A DNA stretch of 64,000 bases from Nibrella viscosa (GTDB taxonomy: Bacteria; Bacteroidota; Bacteroidia; Cytophagales; Spirosomataceae): NCBI RefSeq assembly GCF_039541875.1, contig NZ_BAABHB010000003.1, positions 186,001-250,000 of the forward strand, given 5' to 3'. Shown in pieces: positions 15,354 to 23,193 of the stretch. Both the position numbers and the translations under genes were made by a program. Within the stretch, counting starts at the first letter, position 1. Each line of letters opens with the position of its first letter. The notes beneath the pieces are model-generated. The model worked only from the letters and a program-made list of their open reading frames with translations, searched no databases and was not told where the DNA came from.

Positions 15354-16349
15354 ATGAAGAAGATTGTAACGTTTGGCGAAGTTATGATGCGGTTGAGTCC
15401 GCCGGGCTTCGAGCGATTCACGCAGACCACCACCCTCAATATTGCCTTTGGCGGCACCGAAGCGAACGTCGCCGTTTCGCTGGCGCATTTCGGGTACGAA
15501 GCCGCGCATGTCACCCTTTTTCCCGACCATCCGCTGGGCCATTCGGCCGTCAGCTACCTCCGTCAGTTTGGGGTTGATACCCGGCATATCCGCTACGGCG
15601 AGGGCCGCCTGGGCTTGTATTTTCTGGAAACAGGAGCCGCCAGTCGCGCTAGCCAGATTGTCTATGACCGGGCCGATTCGGCATTTATGCGCATGCAGGC
15701 GGATGAGTTCGACTGGGAGACGATTTTACAGGGAGCAGACTGGTTCCACTGGACGGGAATCACCCCCGCGCTCTCGCAAGGCGCGGCCGATTGCCTGCTG
15801 GCGGCTATCCAGACGGCCAACCAACTGGGCGTACCGGTCTCCGGCGACCCGGTTTATCGCAGCAACCTCTGGCAGTATGGAAAGCACCCACAGGAGATTA
15901 TCCCGGCACTAACCGAAGGTTGTACGCTGGTACTCGGTAATGCCGGCCTGTTTGCTCATTTGTACGATATTCACGAAAGCGATAACGAAGCAAGCGCCCA
16001 GGCCCTGCGGCAGCGCTTTCCGAATGTGCGGTACGTGACCGATACCAGGCGGGAGCAGCTCAGTGCCTCGCACAACCGGCTGTCGGCCTGGCTGTACGAT
16101 AAGGAGCGGGCATACCATTCGCGGACGTACGATATTCAGCCGATTGTCGACCGAATCGGCACGGGCGATGCGTACATGGCCGGCCTGATCTATGGTCTGC
16201 TCACCTACGCTGATCCCCAGCAGGCACTGGAATTTGGCGTTGCCGCTTCCGTACTAAAGCATACCATTCTGGGCGATGCCAATATTGCGTCCGTTTCCGA
16301 AGTAAACACCCTGGTGCAGGGAGATACGTCGGGGAAGTTGAAAAGATAG
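15354..16349 (+). CDS. kdgK: 2-dehydro-3-deoxygluconokinase (PfkB family sugar kinase)
   Basis: A 331-residue ribokinase/PfkB-fold kinase. It opens with VTFGEVMMRLSPPG and has AFGGTEANVAVSLAHFG (substrate-lid region), DPVYRSNLW and the catalytic GTGDAYMAG with base D272. It phosphorylates 2-keto-3-deoxygluconate (the UxuA product) to KDPG, which the next gene's aldolase cleaves. The residues around DPVYR and the neighbours argue for KDG rather than another sugar acid, though PfkB specificity is hard to read from sequence. It starts 3 nt after a heptad element and is followed by another. Confidence 0.88.
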   Translation: MKKIVTFGEVMMRLSPPGFERFTQTTTLNIAFGGTEANVAVSLAHFGYEAAHVTLFPDHPLGHSAVSYLRQFGVDTRHIRYGEGRLGLYFLETGAASRASQIVYDRADSAFMRMQADEFDWETILQGADWFHWTGITPALSQGAADCLLAAIQTANQLGVPVSGDPVYRSNLWQYGKHPQEIIPALTEGCTLVLGNAGLFAHLYDIHESDNEASAQALRQRFPNVRYVTDTRREQLSASHNRLSAWLYDKERAYHSRTYDIQPIVDRIGTGDAYMAGLIYGLLTYADPQQALEFGVAASVLKHTILGDANIASVSEVNTLVQGDTSGKLKR

Positions 16350-16351
16350 AG

Positions 16352-16430
16352 TCGTTTGAGGTTTAACGTTTGACGTTTAAGGTTGCTTCGCCTAATTAAC
16401 GTTAAACCTCAAACGTTAAACCTCAAACGA
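16352..16430 (+). repeat. Heptad-repeat inverted element 3 (GTTTGAG family)
   Basis: Arms 16352-16380 and 16402-16430 are reverse complements at 28 of 29 positions and are built of 7-mers (GTTTGAG, GTTTAAC, GTTTGAC, GTTTAAG). The centre GGTTGCTTCGCC recurs in the element at 47.86 kb and, inverted with one change, at 57.01 kb. It begins 2 nt after the kinase stop and ends 6 nt before the aldolase ATG, so it forms the leader of that gene. Confidence 0.85.
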
Positions 16431-16436
16431 ACAACC

Positions 16437-17105
16437 ATGCGTTTCGATCGACTAACCGTTTACCAAACCATCCGACAGGTGCCGCTGGTGCCGGTCTTTT
16501 ACCATGCCGACCCGGAAATCTGCGCCGGCGTACTGGCGGCCAGTTACCGCGCCGGTATCCGGGCGTTTGAGTTTACCAACCGGGGGGATTTTGCGCACGA
16601 GGTCTTTGCCGAGATCAACCGCCGGGCGGCTCGTGAATGGCCGGACATGATTCTGGGCGTAGGTACCATTTTCGACGCGCCCACGGCGGCTCTGTACATC
16701 CAGGCGGGGGCCAATTTTGTAGTGGCGCCAACGTTTAACCCGGATGTGGCTAAGCTCTGTAACCGCCGGAAGGTGGCCTATATGCCGGGATGCGCCACCA
16801 TGACCGAAATCAGTCATGCCGAGGAGTGGGGCGTCGAGGTGGTGAAGATCTTCCCCGGCGATACGCTCAGTCCTAAATTTGTGAAGGCGCTGCGCGGCCC
16901 GATGCCGTGGACGAAGGTGATGGTGACCGGTGGGGTAGAGCCCACGCAGGAAAGTCTGGAAAGCTGGTTTAATGCCGGCGTAACGGCCGTGGGTATCGGC
17001 TCCCAATTATTTCCGAAACACCTGCTGGAAAACCGGAAGTTTGACGAACTTGAGCAGAGCGTCCGGCAGGCCGTGCAACTTGTAAACACTATCGTTAATC
17101 AATAG
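16437..17105 (+). CDS. eda: KHG/KDPG aldolase
   Basis: A 222-residue class I aldolase cleaving 2-keto-3-deoxy-6-phosphogluconate to pyruvate and glyceraldehyde 3-phosphate. The catalytic residues are visible: E45 in AFEFTNRG and the Schiff-base lysine K137 in VVKIFPGD, with GVGTIFD, APTFNPDV and PGCATMTE blocks. The start at 16437 (MRFDRL) matches the family. A frame running up to 16383 would translate the heptad-repeat element and is rejected. It completes the uronate route with kdgK upstream. Confidence 0.95.
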   Translation: MRFDRLTVYQTIRQVPLVPVFYHADPEICAGVLAASYRAGIRAFEFTNRGDFAHEVFAEINRRAAREWPDMILGVGTIFDAPTAALYIQAGANFVVAPTFNPDVAKLCNRRKVAYMPGCATMTEISHAEEWGVEVVKIFPGDTLSPKFVKALRGPMPWTKVMVTGGVEPTQESLESWFNAGVTAVGIGSQLFPKHLLENRKFDELEQSVRQAVQLVNTIVNQ

Positions 17106-17120
17106 CTTTTTTATGATGCG

Positions 17121-17136
17121 GGTGCAGAAATGCACC
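17121..17136 (+). other. Small hairpin with GAAA tetraloop in the eda-uxaB gap
   Basis: GGTGCA-GAAA-TGCACC forms a 6-bp stem closed by a GNRA-type tetraloop, in the 61-nt gap between eda and the UxaB-type gene. It could stabilise or process the polycistronic mRNA. It is too short, and has no U-tract, to be called a terminator. Confidence 0.35.
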
Positions 17137-17166
17137 AAAGACACCAATCGTTAATGTATTTTCGCC

Positions 17167-18708
17167 ATGAATAGCAGCACCGTTACCCCTATAAGTACGA
17201 TGGATAAACTGTCAAAAGCGTTGATTCCGACTGATACCCCCCCCGAACGCGTGCTGCAATTCGGCACTGGCGTTTTACTACGCGGTTTGCCGGATTATTA
17301 TATCAATAAAGCCAACCAGCAGGGTACCTTCAATGGCTCCATTGTAGTAGTAAAGTCGACAGATGGTTCTACGGATGAGTTTGCCCGGCAGGACAACCTG
17401 TATACCCTGGTGGTGCGGGGCGTTCAGCAGGGGCAGCCGATTGCCGAAAATACAGTGGTAACGGCCATCAGCCGCGTATGGGCTGCCCAAACCGACTGGA
17501 AGGAAATTCTGCGGCTGGCGCAGAACCCCGACCTCCAGATTATCATTTCCAACACCACGGAGGTGGGTATCCAGTATGTCGAAGAGAGTATTTTCCAGCA
17601 TCCGCCCCAGTCTTATCCAGCGAAGCTGACCGCCTTTCTGTATGAAGTATTTAAGAACTCCGGCGGCTCCAAAAAGCGCGGGATGGTGGTAATTCCCACC
17701 GAACTCATTACCGATAACGGGCTGAAGCTGCGCGATACGGTCGAGAAGCTGGCAAAGTACAACGAACTGGGTCGGTTGTTTATGAAATGGCTGAAATACC
17801 ACGTCCGTTTCTGCAACTCGCTTGTCGACCGCATCGTGACCGGCCGGCCCGACGCTGAGCGGTACCAGCAGCTCGGGCAGGAACTGGGCTATGAGGATAA
17901 CCTGCTGACCATGACCGAACCCTACCGGCTCTGGGCCATCGAGGGCGACGACCGGGTGAAGGAAATGCTGAGCTTCGCCCAGGCAGACTCCAGCATTATC
18001 ATTGAAGAAGATATCACGTTTTACCGGGAGCGCAAACTCCGCGTGCTGAACGGCACGCATACCCTGAGTGTGCCGCTGGGTTACCTGATGGGAATGGAAA
18101 CGGTTTATGAAAACAACCACCACCCGGTCATGTCGCGGTTCGTACAGCAACTGATGCTGACCGAAATTGTCCCGACCGTCCCGACTGATACCATGCCCGA
18201 CGCGGGTCCGGCTGCCATTGAGCAGTTTGCGCGGGATGTGCTGGATCGGTTCCGCAACCCGCATATCGTACACTTGCTGCCGAACATCCTGACCCAGCAG
18301 ACCTCCAAGATGCAGGCCCGCAACGTGGCTACCATTCAGCGATACTACGATAAATTCGGCAAATTGCCGCAGCATATGGCGCTGGGGTTCGCGGCTTATC
18401 TGCTGTACATGAAGGCTGTGAACGTGGAAGGCAATACGTATTACGGCGAGCGGAGTGCTGCCGGTCAAACGCAGTCGTACCCGATTCGCGACGAGAAAGC
18501 CGATTATTTCTACCAATTATGGCAAACCGTGGATGTGCATGATCCGGCGTCGGTGCGGCAGTTCGTTCACAGCGTCTGCGCCGATACGATGCTGTGGGGT
18601 GCCGACCTGTCGAGCTTACCCGACTTTGCCGATACTGTTACGGAGTATTTGTCCGATATGGTAACGCTGGGCGTAGAGGCAACGGCCGCAAAGTGGTTGC
18701 CGGCGTAG
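17167..18708 (+). CDS. uxaB: Tagaturonate reductase family protein (UxaB-type mannitol dehydrogenase fold)
   Basis: A 513-residue NAD-dependent polyol dehydrogenase-type enzyme. RVLQFGTGVLLRG gives the Rossmann start, then SNTTEVGIQY, VIPTELITDNG, and the catalytic-lysine region of the family around LNGTHTLSVPLGYLMG. It resembles altronate oxidoreductase, which interconverts tagaturonate and altronate. Oddly, the altronate dehydratase (uxaA) is not in the window, whereas the mannonate dehydratase is. The enzyme may therefore act as the missing fructuronate reductase (UxuB role), or as both. A start at M12 (17200) is also possible. Confidence 0.88.
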   Translation: MNSSTVTPISTMDKLSKALIPTDTPPERVLQFGTGVLLRGLPDYYINKANQQGTFNGSIVVVKSTDGSTDEFARQDNLYTLVVRGVQQGQPIAENTVVTAISRVWAAQTDWKEILRLAQNPDLQIIISNTTEVGIQYVEESIFQHPPQSYPAKLTAFLYEVFKNSGGSKKRGMVVIPTELITDNGLKLRDTVEKLAKYNELGRLFMKWLKYHVRFCNSLVDRIVTGRPDAERYQQLGQELGYEDNLLTMTEPYRLWAIEGDDRVKEMLSFAQADSSIIIEEDITFYRERKLRVLNGTHTLSVPLGYLMGMETVYENNHHPVMSRFVQQLMLTEIVPTVPTDTMPDAGPAAIEQFARDVLDRFRNPHIVHLLPNILTQQTSKMQARNVATIQRYYDKFGKLPQHMALGFAAYLLYMKAVNVEGNTYYGERSAAGQTQSYPIRDEKADYFYQLWQTVDVHDPASVRQFVHSVCADTMLWGADLSSLPDFADTVTEYLSDMVTLGVEATAAKWLPA

Positions 18709-18712
18709 GCTG

Positions 18713-19405
18713 CTACTTCAACTCCTTAATGGCAATGTTACGAAAGCGGTGAGCGCCCCCCGGTTTCCAGGAACCCGCCATGCTGAAGGCCTGAGCCGCC
18801 GGGGAGTACACCGCCGACCAGTGCAGTTGGAGGCCAATCATGCCTTCGGTGGCACCGGCGGTGAAGTCGTTTTTGGGCTGGGTTGCCTCCCACATCTGCT
18901 CGCCGTTTACCCAGAGCGTGAGGTGCGGTATCTCGCCTTCCATTCGGATACGGAAGGCGTTCCAGTCTCCCGCTTTCCAGACCCTGGCGATATTAGTCGC
19001 CTGAGCACCCTGACTGATCGGCAACATTTCGCCCAGCAGGTTGCCCAAGCCACCGGGCAGCATCAGTTCTACCTGGTACGCCTGCCCGCTCTCTGTAGAA
19101 CGCAGAAAGATGCCGCCGTTGCAAAACGAATCGACCTTCGCTTCCAGATACAACTCAAAGTTTTTGTACTTTTTATCGGTGAGCAGCACTCCGCCCTGCC
19201 CGTAAGGGTGCTGTTTCAGTGTAATGACGCCGTCTTTTACATAAAAGTTGCCGGTAGTACCCTGGTGGGTAGTCCGGCTCATATGCCAGCCTTTCAGATT
19301 TTTGCCATTAAAAATAGGCGTAAACCCAGCCGGCACCCCCTGCGCCCGCACTACCCCAGCCACACAGACCAGCAGAACCAAAAAGATAGAGAACCCCAAT
19401 CGCAT
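18713..19405 (-). CDS. DUF1080 (3-keto-disaccharide hydrolase family) secreted protein
   Basis: A 230-residue protein starting at 19405 (MRLGFSIFLVLLVCVAGVV), with a cleavable signal peptide ending ...VRAQ. A longer frame to 19423 translates repeat sequence and spoils the signal peptide. The mature part is a jelly-roll DUF1080 domain: FTPIFNGKNLKGWH, TTGNFYVKDGVITL, YKNFELYLEAKV, CNGGIFLRS and WNAFRIRMEG. The family includes periplasmic hydrolases of 3-keto-glycosides. It is the last gene of a three-gene minus-strand unit with the FGE-like and PQQ-type dehydrogenase genes, which suggests periplasmic sugar oxidation and hydrolysis. Confidence 0.88.
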   Translation of the reverse strand: MRLGFSIFLVLLVCVAGVVRAQGVPAGFTPIFNGKNLKGWHMSRTTHQGTTGNFYVKDGVITLKQHPYGQGGVLLTDKKYKNFELYLEAKVDSFCNGGIFLRSTESGQAYQVELMLPGGLGNLLGEMLPISQGAQATNIARVWKAGDWNAFRIRMEGEIPHLTLWVNGEQMWEATQPKNDFTAGATEGMIGLQLHWSAVYSPAAQAFSMAGSWKPGGAHRFRNIAIKELK

Positions 19406-19437
19406 ACATTCATCGTTTATCATTCATCATTCCTTCA
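19403..19437 (+). repeat. Short one-armed heptad run (TTCATCA family)
   Basis: The gap between the FGE-like and DUF1080 genes reads as 7-mers (TTCATCG, TTTATCA, TTCATCA, TTCCTTC) with no inverted partner or GC core. It covers the start codon of the DUF1080 gene and the end of the FGE-like gene. It is weaker than the other elements and could be chance. Confidence 0.45.
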
Positions 19438-20242
19438 CCTCCATCACCACCCGAAACCCCACATCCCAGCCATTGCCCGGACCGGCGGCATGGGTTGTAT
19501 AGGTCGCGTTTTTGACATCGCCCACAAAGGAAGCACCTTTCAGCACGTGCTCTTTGCCGGAGCGGGGTGGTACCGGATCGGCAAACAGCTTTACGTTGTA
19601 ATAATCCTGCACCCACTCCCACACATTGCCCAGCGTATCGTATAGGCCCCAGACGTTGGGTTTTTTCTGGCCGACCGGATTTGTCGTGCGGGTACCCATC
19701 TGCGCTACCTGCCGGATCTCCGACCAGGCAATTTCATCGTCGGCTCCGGCGCGGGCGGCATACTCCCACTCAAATTCGGTCGGCAGGCGATAGGTATGCG
19801 CTTTATCGAGCTGGTTCAGCTTCTTCAGAAACGCCTGCGTATCCTGCCAGCTTACGTTCTCGACCGGATGCCGGCCGGCATCGTCGCTGACTTTATCGCC
19901 CTGAAAAACAGATGGGTTGTTACCCATTACCTGCTGCCACTGCGCCTGAGTCACCTCGAACCGGCCGATATAATACGGCCGGCTGATGGTGACCGGAAAG
20001 CCAGGCGAAGCATCCTGCGTGGCCAGCTTTTCGGCCAATTTGTAGTCCGCTGCCGTCCAGTTGAGCCCTCTGCCCTGGGTTGCCTCGTTTGGCTTGGGGT
20101 AGGTGGGCTGAAACCGGCCCACCACCATCTTGCCCGGCTGAATTAGCACGAACTCCATGCCAATAGGGTTTGTGTAGGTTGGTGCCTGCGCGAATAGCTG
20201 CGTTAGCGGCAGCAGCCAGAGGCAGTTACAGAATTTACTCAT
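19427..20242 (-). CDS. FGE-sulfatase domain protein, probably non-catalytic
   Basis: A 271-residue secreted protein (signal peptide to about residue 19, ...LFAQ) with the formylglycine-generating-enzyme/SUMF1 fold: GMEFVLIQPG, YYIGRFEVTQAQW, HPVENVSWQDTQAFLKKLN, YRLPTEFEWEYAARAG, WGLYDTLGNVWEWVQD and a terminal VGFRVV. The mature part has no cysteine, so the copper-binding cysteine pair of true FGE is missing, and the usual GGSW is GASF. It is more likely a binding or structural member than a sulfatase activator. Its ATG overlaps the end of the upstream dehydrogenase gene by 8 nt. Confidence 0.88.
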   Translation of the reverse strand: MSKFCNCLWLLPLTQLFAQAPTYTNPIGMEFVLIQPGKMVVGRFQPTYPKPNEATQGRGLNWTAADYKLAEKLATQDASPGFPVTISRPYYIGRFEVTQAQWQQVMGNNPSVFQGDKVSDDAGRHPVENVSWQDTQAFLKKLNQLDKAHTYRLPTEFEWEYAARAGADDEIAWSEIRQVAQMGTRTTNPVGQKKPNVWGLYDTLGNVWEWVQDYYNVKLFADPVPPRSGKEHVLKGASFVGDVKNATYTTHAAGPGNGWDVGFRVVMEVKE

Positions 20243-23048
20243 ACAGGTTTATGGTTGCCAGCGGGAACAGGGCATCTTTAGGGGATGCTTTCGCGCTTTT
20301 AAAGACAAAATACAAATCGTGTTTACCGCTGGTTTCTTGTATGATGACGCGGGCGGGGGTAGTCTTGGCATTTTTGTCGTTGCGCGGTTCGCGACCCCAG
20401 AAACTATCCCGGCCACCCGGCATCTTGTTGATGTTGAAATACTCCTCTTTCACCTCGGCGGTCCCTAGCAGAGGGCCGGTTGGGGAGTCGAGCCGGATTT
20501 CTACCTCACCACCGGTGTAGATGTCGTACAAATGCCAGTTGGGCCGGAACTCAATTTGCCGGATGCCGGTCAGGTCAATCTGCTTATAGCCGATGTACGA
20601 GTTTGGTTTGGTCGTCAGAAAGGTAAATTCGTCCAGCTGATCCCGCACAGCTCCGCCCTGGATCACATCGGCATCGGTGGGAATGAGTTGCGGCCGGCGC
20701 AGCACCACCATGCTTTCGGCGGTATGCGACGGTACTTTCGTGGGGCGGTCGGTATAGGCCGCCCGCAGGATGTAAAAGCCGTTGCCGCTTTCGCCCTCCG
20801 GAATACTGGGTGTAAATGTACCCTGCACCGGCAGGGTGCTAATGGCTTTATTGGTAATGTTCAGGATGTAGTTTGTGATGGTCCGGGCTTCGTGCTGCGA
20901 AACGGTCGGGTGGGCCGGCATGGCCGTTTCGCCCCAGACGCCGGAGCCGCCTTCGCGGATCTTCTTTACCAGCCGGTCTACTGCTGTCGGGTCGGCTTTG
21001 TATTTGTTGGCAATATCGGTGAACGACGGCCCTACGGCTTTGGCGTTGATGGCGTGGCAGGTGTTGCAGTCGCTCTTGCCCATCAGCGTCCTGGCTACGG
21101 CAAACTGGGTGGCAGCATCGACCCGCTGGTGCCCCATCTGCACATCCACCAGATCGAAGCCCTCAGACACATAGTCAATGCTCATGGCCACCTGCGCCGG
21201 GTTAATCTGGCCGTTGGCTAGTGTTCCATCCTCCTTATCGCTTACCGCTACCTGATAGTTTATCGGTTTATTGGGAAAGAAGAAACGGCTGTTTCCGGCC
21301 AGTGCCAGCGTCACCACCGGCGGTTCGTTTCCGGCAATGATACGGACCGATTGGCTGTTTTTGGCTCCTTTGGCGTCGGTCGCCGTCAGCGTAGCGGTGT
21401 ACACTCCGGCCTTATCAAACGTAAGGGTCGGGTTGGCCGTCGTAAATACCCTGGGAGCGCCACCGGCCGGAGCCACCTTCCATTCGTATTTGAGAGCGTC
21501 GCCGTCGTAGTCTTTAGTGCCGGCGGAAGACAGACTTACGGTAAGCGGCAAGGCTCCGCCTTTTTTACTGGCCGATGCCTGTACCACCGGCTTGCGGTTA
21601 CCGGCATTGTATTCAATGCGCACCAGCCGGGCCTCAACGGCCGAAAGCGACGTGTTGCCGCCGTACTCCAGCACGTACAGATCACCATCGGGGCCAAATT
21701 TCAGATCAATGGGCTGGCGCGGGTGATAGTCCGGCGCAAAGCGCTCCATCGACTCGTAATTGCCGTTGGCGTCCATCGCAATGGCCATAATCCAGAAGCG
21801 CGACAGATCGGCGGCCAGCCATTTACCTTCGTAGTAGGCCGGGTAAGGCCGCTTCGGGTTCCGGAAATCAGACCGGCGATAAATGGGGCCACCGATGGCT
21901 GCCCGCGAACTGGACCCCACCAGCGGGAACTTCTCCGACACGGCGTAAGGGTAGTAGATAAATGCCGGTTGCGCCGGGGGCAGCTCCGTCAGGCCGGTAT
22001 TGTTGGGTGAGCGATTGACGGGCTTGTTGGGGTCCAGCTTCGGCCCTGGCTTGTTGGTGGCAAAATCAAAAATGGGGTAAGCGTAGTTGTCGCCGATGAA
22101 ATACGGCCAGCCAAAGAAGCCGGGTTTGCGGGCCTGGTTGAACTCGTCGTAGCCACGGGGGGCATTCTCGGTATCCTTGTCGGCATCGGGGCCGATTTCA
22201 CCCCAGTACAGCCAGCCCGTTTTGCTGTCCAGGGATGGTCGCCAGGCATTGCGGATACCCATTACGTAGATCTCCGGCCTGGTTTTGGAACGGTCGGTAT
22301 GCCGCACCACCGACGCGTCGCGGTCCGACGCGTCGGTATCTTTCGGAAACAGGTTGCCGTCGGGAATGGTATAGGGGGCCGCCCCTGCGGTGCCGTTAGG
22401 CTCCGGGTGAATGCGAAGGATTTTGCCGCGCAGGTCGTTGGTGTTGGCGGCTCCGCGCTGGTCGTCCCATTTGCTGCGGCCCGGTCGTTCGTCGGTCTGT
22501 GCAACGTATGAATTGCCGGAGTTGTTGCCGACGGTCAGGTACAGATTGCCGTTGGCATCCCAGACCATGCCGCCCCCGGTATGGCTGGTTCCCTCGCGGT
22601 CGACGGGTATTTCCAGCAGGACCTTCCGGGAGCTTTCGACCAGCTTATCATTAACCAGGTCCCAGCGGGTCAGCACCATCTTGCTTTCCGTGGGCAGGGC
22701 GTAATAGAGGTAAATCCAGTGGTTTTTGGCGAAATTTGGATCGAGGGTAAACCCCACCAGTCCCTGTTCATTACCGGTAAAGACAGGAATGGTGGCGATG
22801 AGGCTGACCGTTTGCGTCACCGGATCAAATTTTTTCAGCCGACCGTGCCGTTCGATGATGTACGCAGTACCGTCTTTCAGTACTTCAAACACCATTGGCT
22901 CATTCAGCGAGCCTTCCGGCGTCAGTACTACCGGCGTAAACCGGTTAGCCTCCGGTTTCTTCGGCTCTTCGCCGACAAAAGACACAAACAAACCACCTGC
23001 CAGCAGGAGCAGGATACATACCGTAAATAGCGCAATTTGGTGCCTCAC
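20235..23048 (-). CDS. PQQ-type sugar dehydrogenase with PKD, cytochrome c and CBM6-like domains
   Basis: A 937-residue exported protein with an N-terminal hydrophobic segment (8-25). Residues ~38-480 form the six-bladed propeller of soluble glucose dehydrogenases (EQGLVGFTLDPNF, SHTGGGMVWD, GNLYLTVGNNSG, RGKILRIHP, GIRNAWRPS). Residues ~487-575 are a PKD domain (DYDGDALKYEWKV). A class I cytochrome c follows, with CNTCH at 661-665 and probable axial Met710 (AMPAHP). The last ~170 residues look like a CBM6-type beta-sandwich. It probably oxidises a sugar or glycan in the periplasm and passes electrons to its own haem. Its stop overlaps the start of the FGE-like gene. Confidence 0.88.
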   Translation of the reverse strand: MRHQIALFTVCILLLLAGGLFVSFVGEEPKKPEANRFTPVVLTPEGSLNEPMVFEVLKDGTAYIIERHGRLKKFDPVTQTVSLIATIPVFTGNEQGLVGFTLDPNFAKNHWIYLYYALPTESKMVLTRWDLVNDKLVESSRKVLLEIPVDREGTSHTGGGMVWDANGNLYLTVGNNSGNSYVAQTDERPGRSKWDDQRGAANTNDLRGKILRIHPEPNGTAGAAPYTIPDGNLFPKDTDASDRDASVVRHTDRSKTRPEIYVMGIRNAWRPSLDSKTGWLYWGEIGPDADKDTENAPRGYDEFNQARKPGFFGWPYFIGDNYAYPIFDFATNKPGPKLDPNKPVNRSPNNTGLTELPPAQPAFIYYPYAVSEKFPLVGSSSRAAIGGPIYRRSDFRNPKRPYPAYYEGKWLAADLSRFWIMAIAMDANGNYESMERFAPDYHPRQPIDLKFGPDGDLYVLEYGGNTSLSAVEARLVRIEYNAGNRKPVVQASASKKGGALPLTVSLSSAGTKDYDGDALKYEWKVAPAGGAPRVFTTANPTLTFDKAGVYTATLTATDAKGAKNSQSVRIIAGNEPPVVTLALAGNSRFFFPNKPINYQVAVSDKEDGTLANGQINPAQVAMSIDYVSEGFDLVDVQMGHQRVDAATQFAVARTLMGKSDCNTCHAINAKAVGPSFTDIANKYKADPTAVDRLVKKIREGGSGVWGETAMPAHPTVSQHEARTITNYILNITNKAISTLPVQGTFTPSIPEGESGNGFYILRAAYTDRPTKVPSHTAESMVVLRRPQLIPTDADVIQGGAVRDQLDEFTFLTTKPNSYIGYKQIDLTGIRQIEFRPNWHLYDIYTGGEVEIRLDSPTGPLLGTAEVKEEYFNINKMPGGRDSFWGREPRNDKNAKTTPARVIIQETSGKHDLYFVFKSAKASPKDALFPLATINLYE

Positions 23049-23116
23049 CTGTAAAAACCAGACTGTTATTTGGAAAAACAGGTACTAAGGTACAGATTTT
23101 ATCAATTGTCTACGAA

Positions 23117-23157
23117 AATGCCCGGTTCACGACAAGGTTACGCGTGAACCGGGCATT
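23117..23157 (-). terminator. Terminator at the end of the curli unit
   Basis: A 15-bp perfect stem (AATGCCCGGTTCACG at 23117-23131, complement at 23143-23157) has an 11-nt loop. On the minus strand it is followed by a TTTT run, giving an intrinsic terminator about 37 nt after the lipoprotein gene that ends the csg unit. It also insulates the dehydrogenase gene downstream. Confidence 0.85.
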
Positions 23158-23193
23158 AGGAGGGATACACCAGGGTTGAGGAGACTACCCGCG

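Noticed and set aside
15248..16430. Heptad arrays considered as CRISPR
   Set aside because: The units are 7 nt, contiguous and inverted around a core, so there are no spacers.
17278..18516. 412-codon minus-strand open frame
   Set aside because: Antisense to the UxaB-type gene, whose motifs are unambiguous. The minus frame reads like a low-information shadow.
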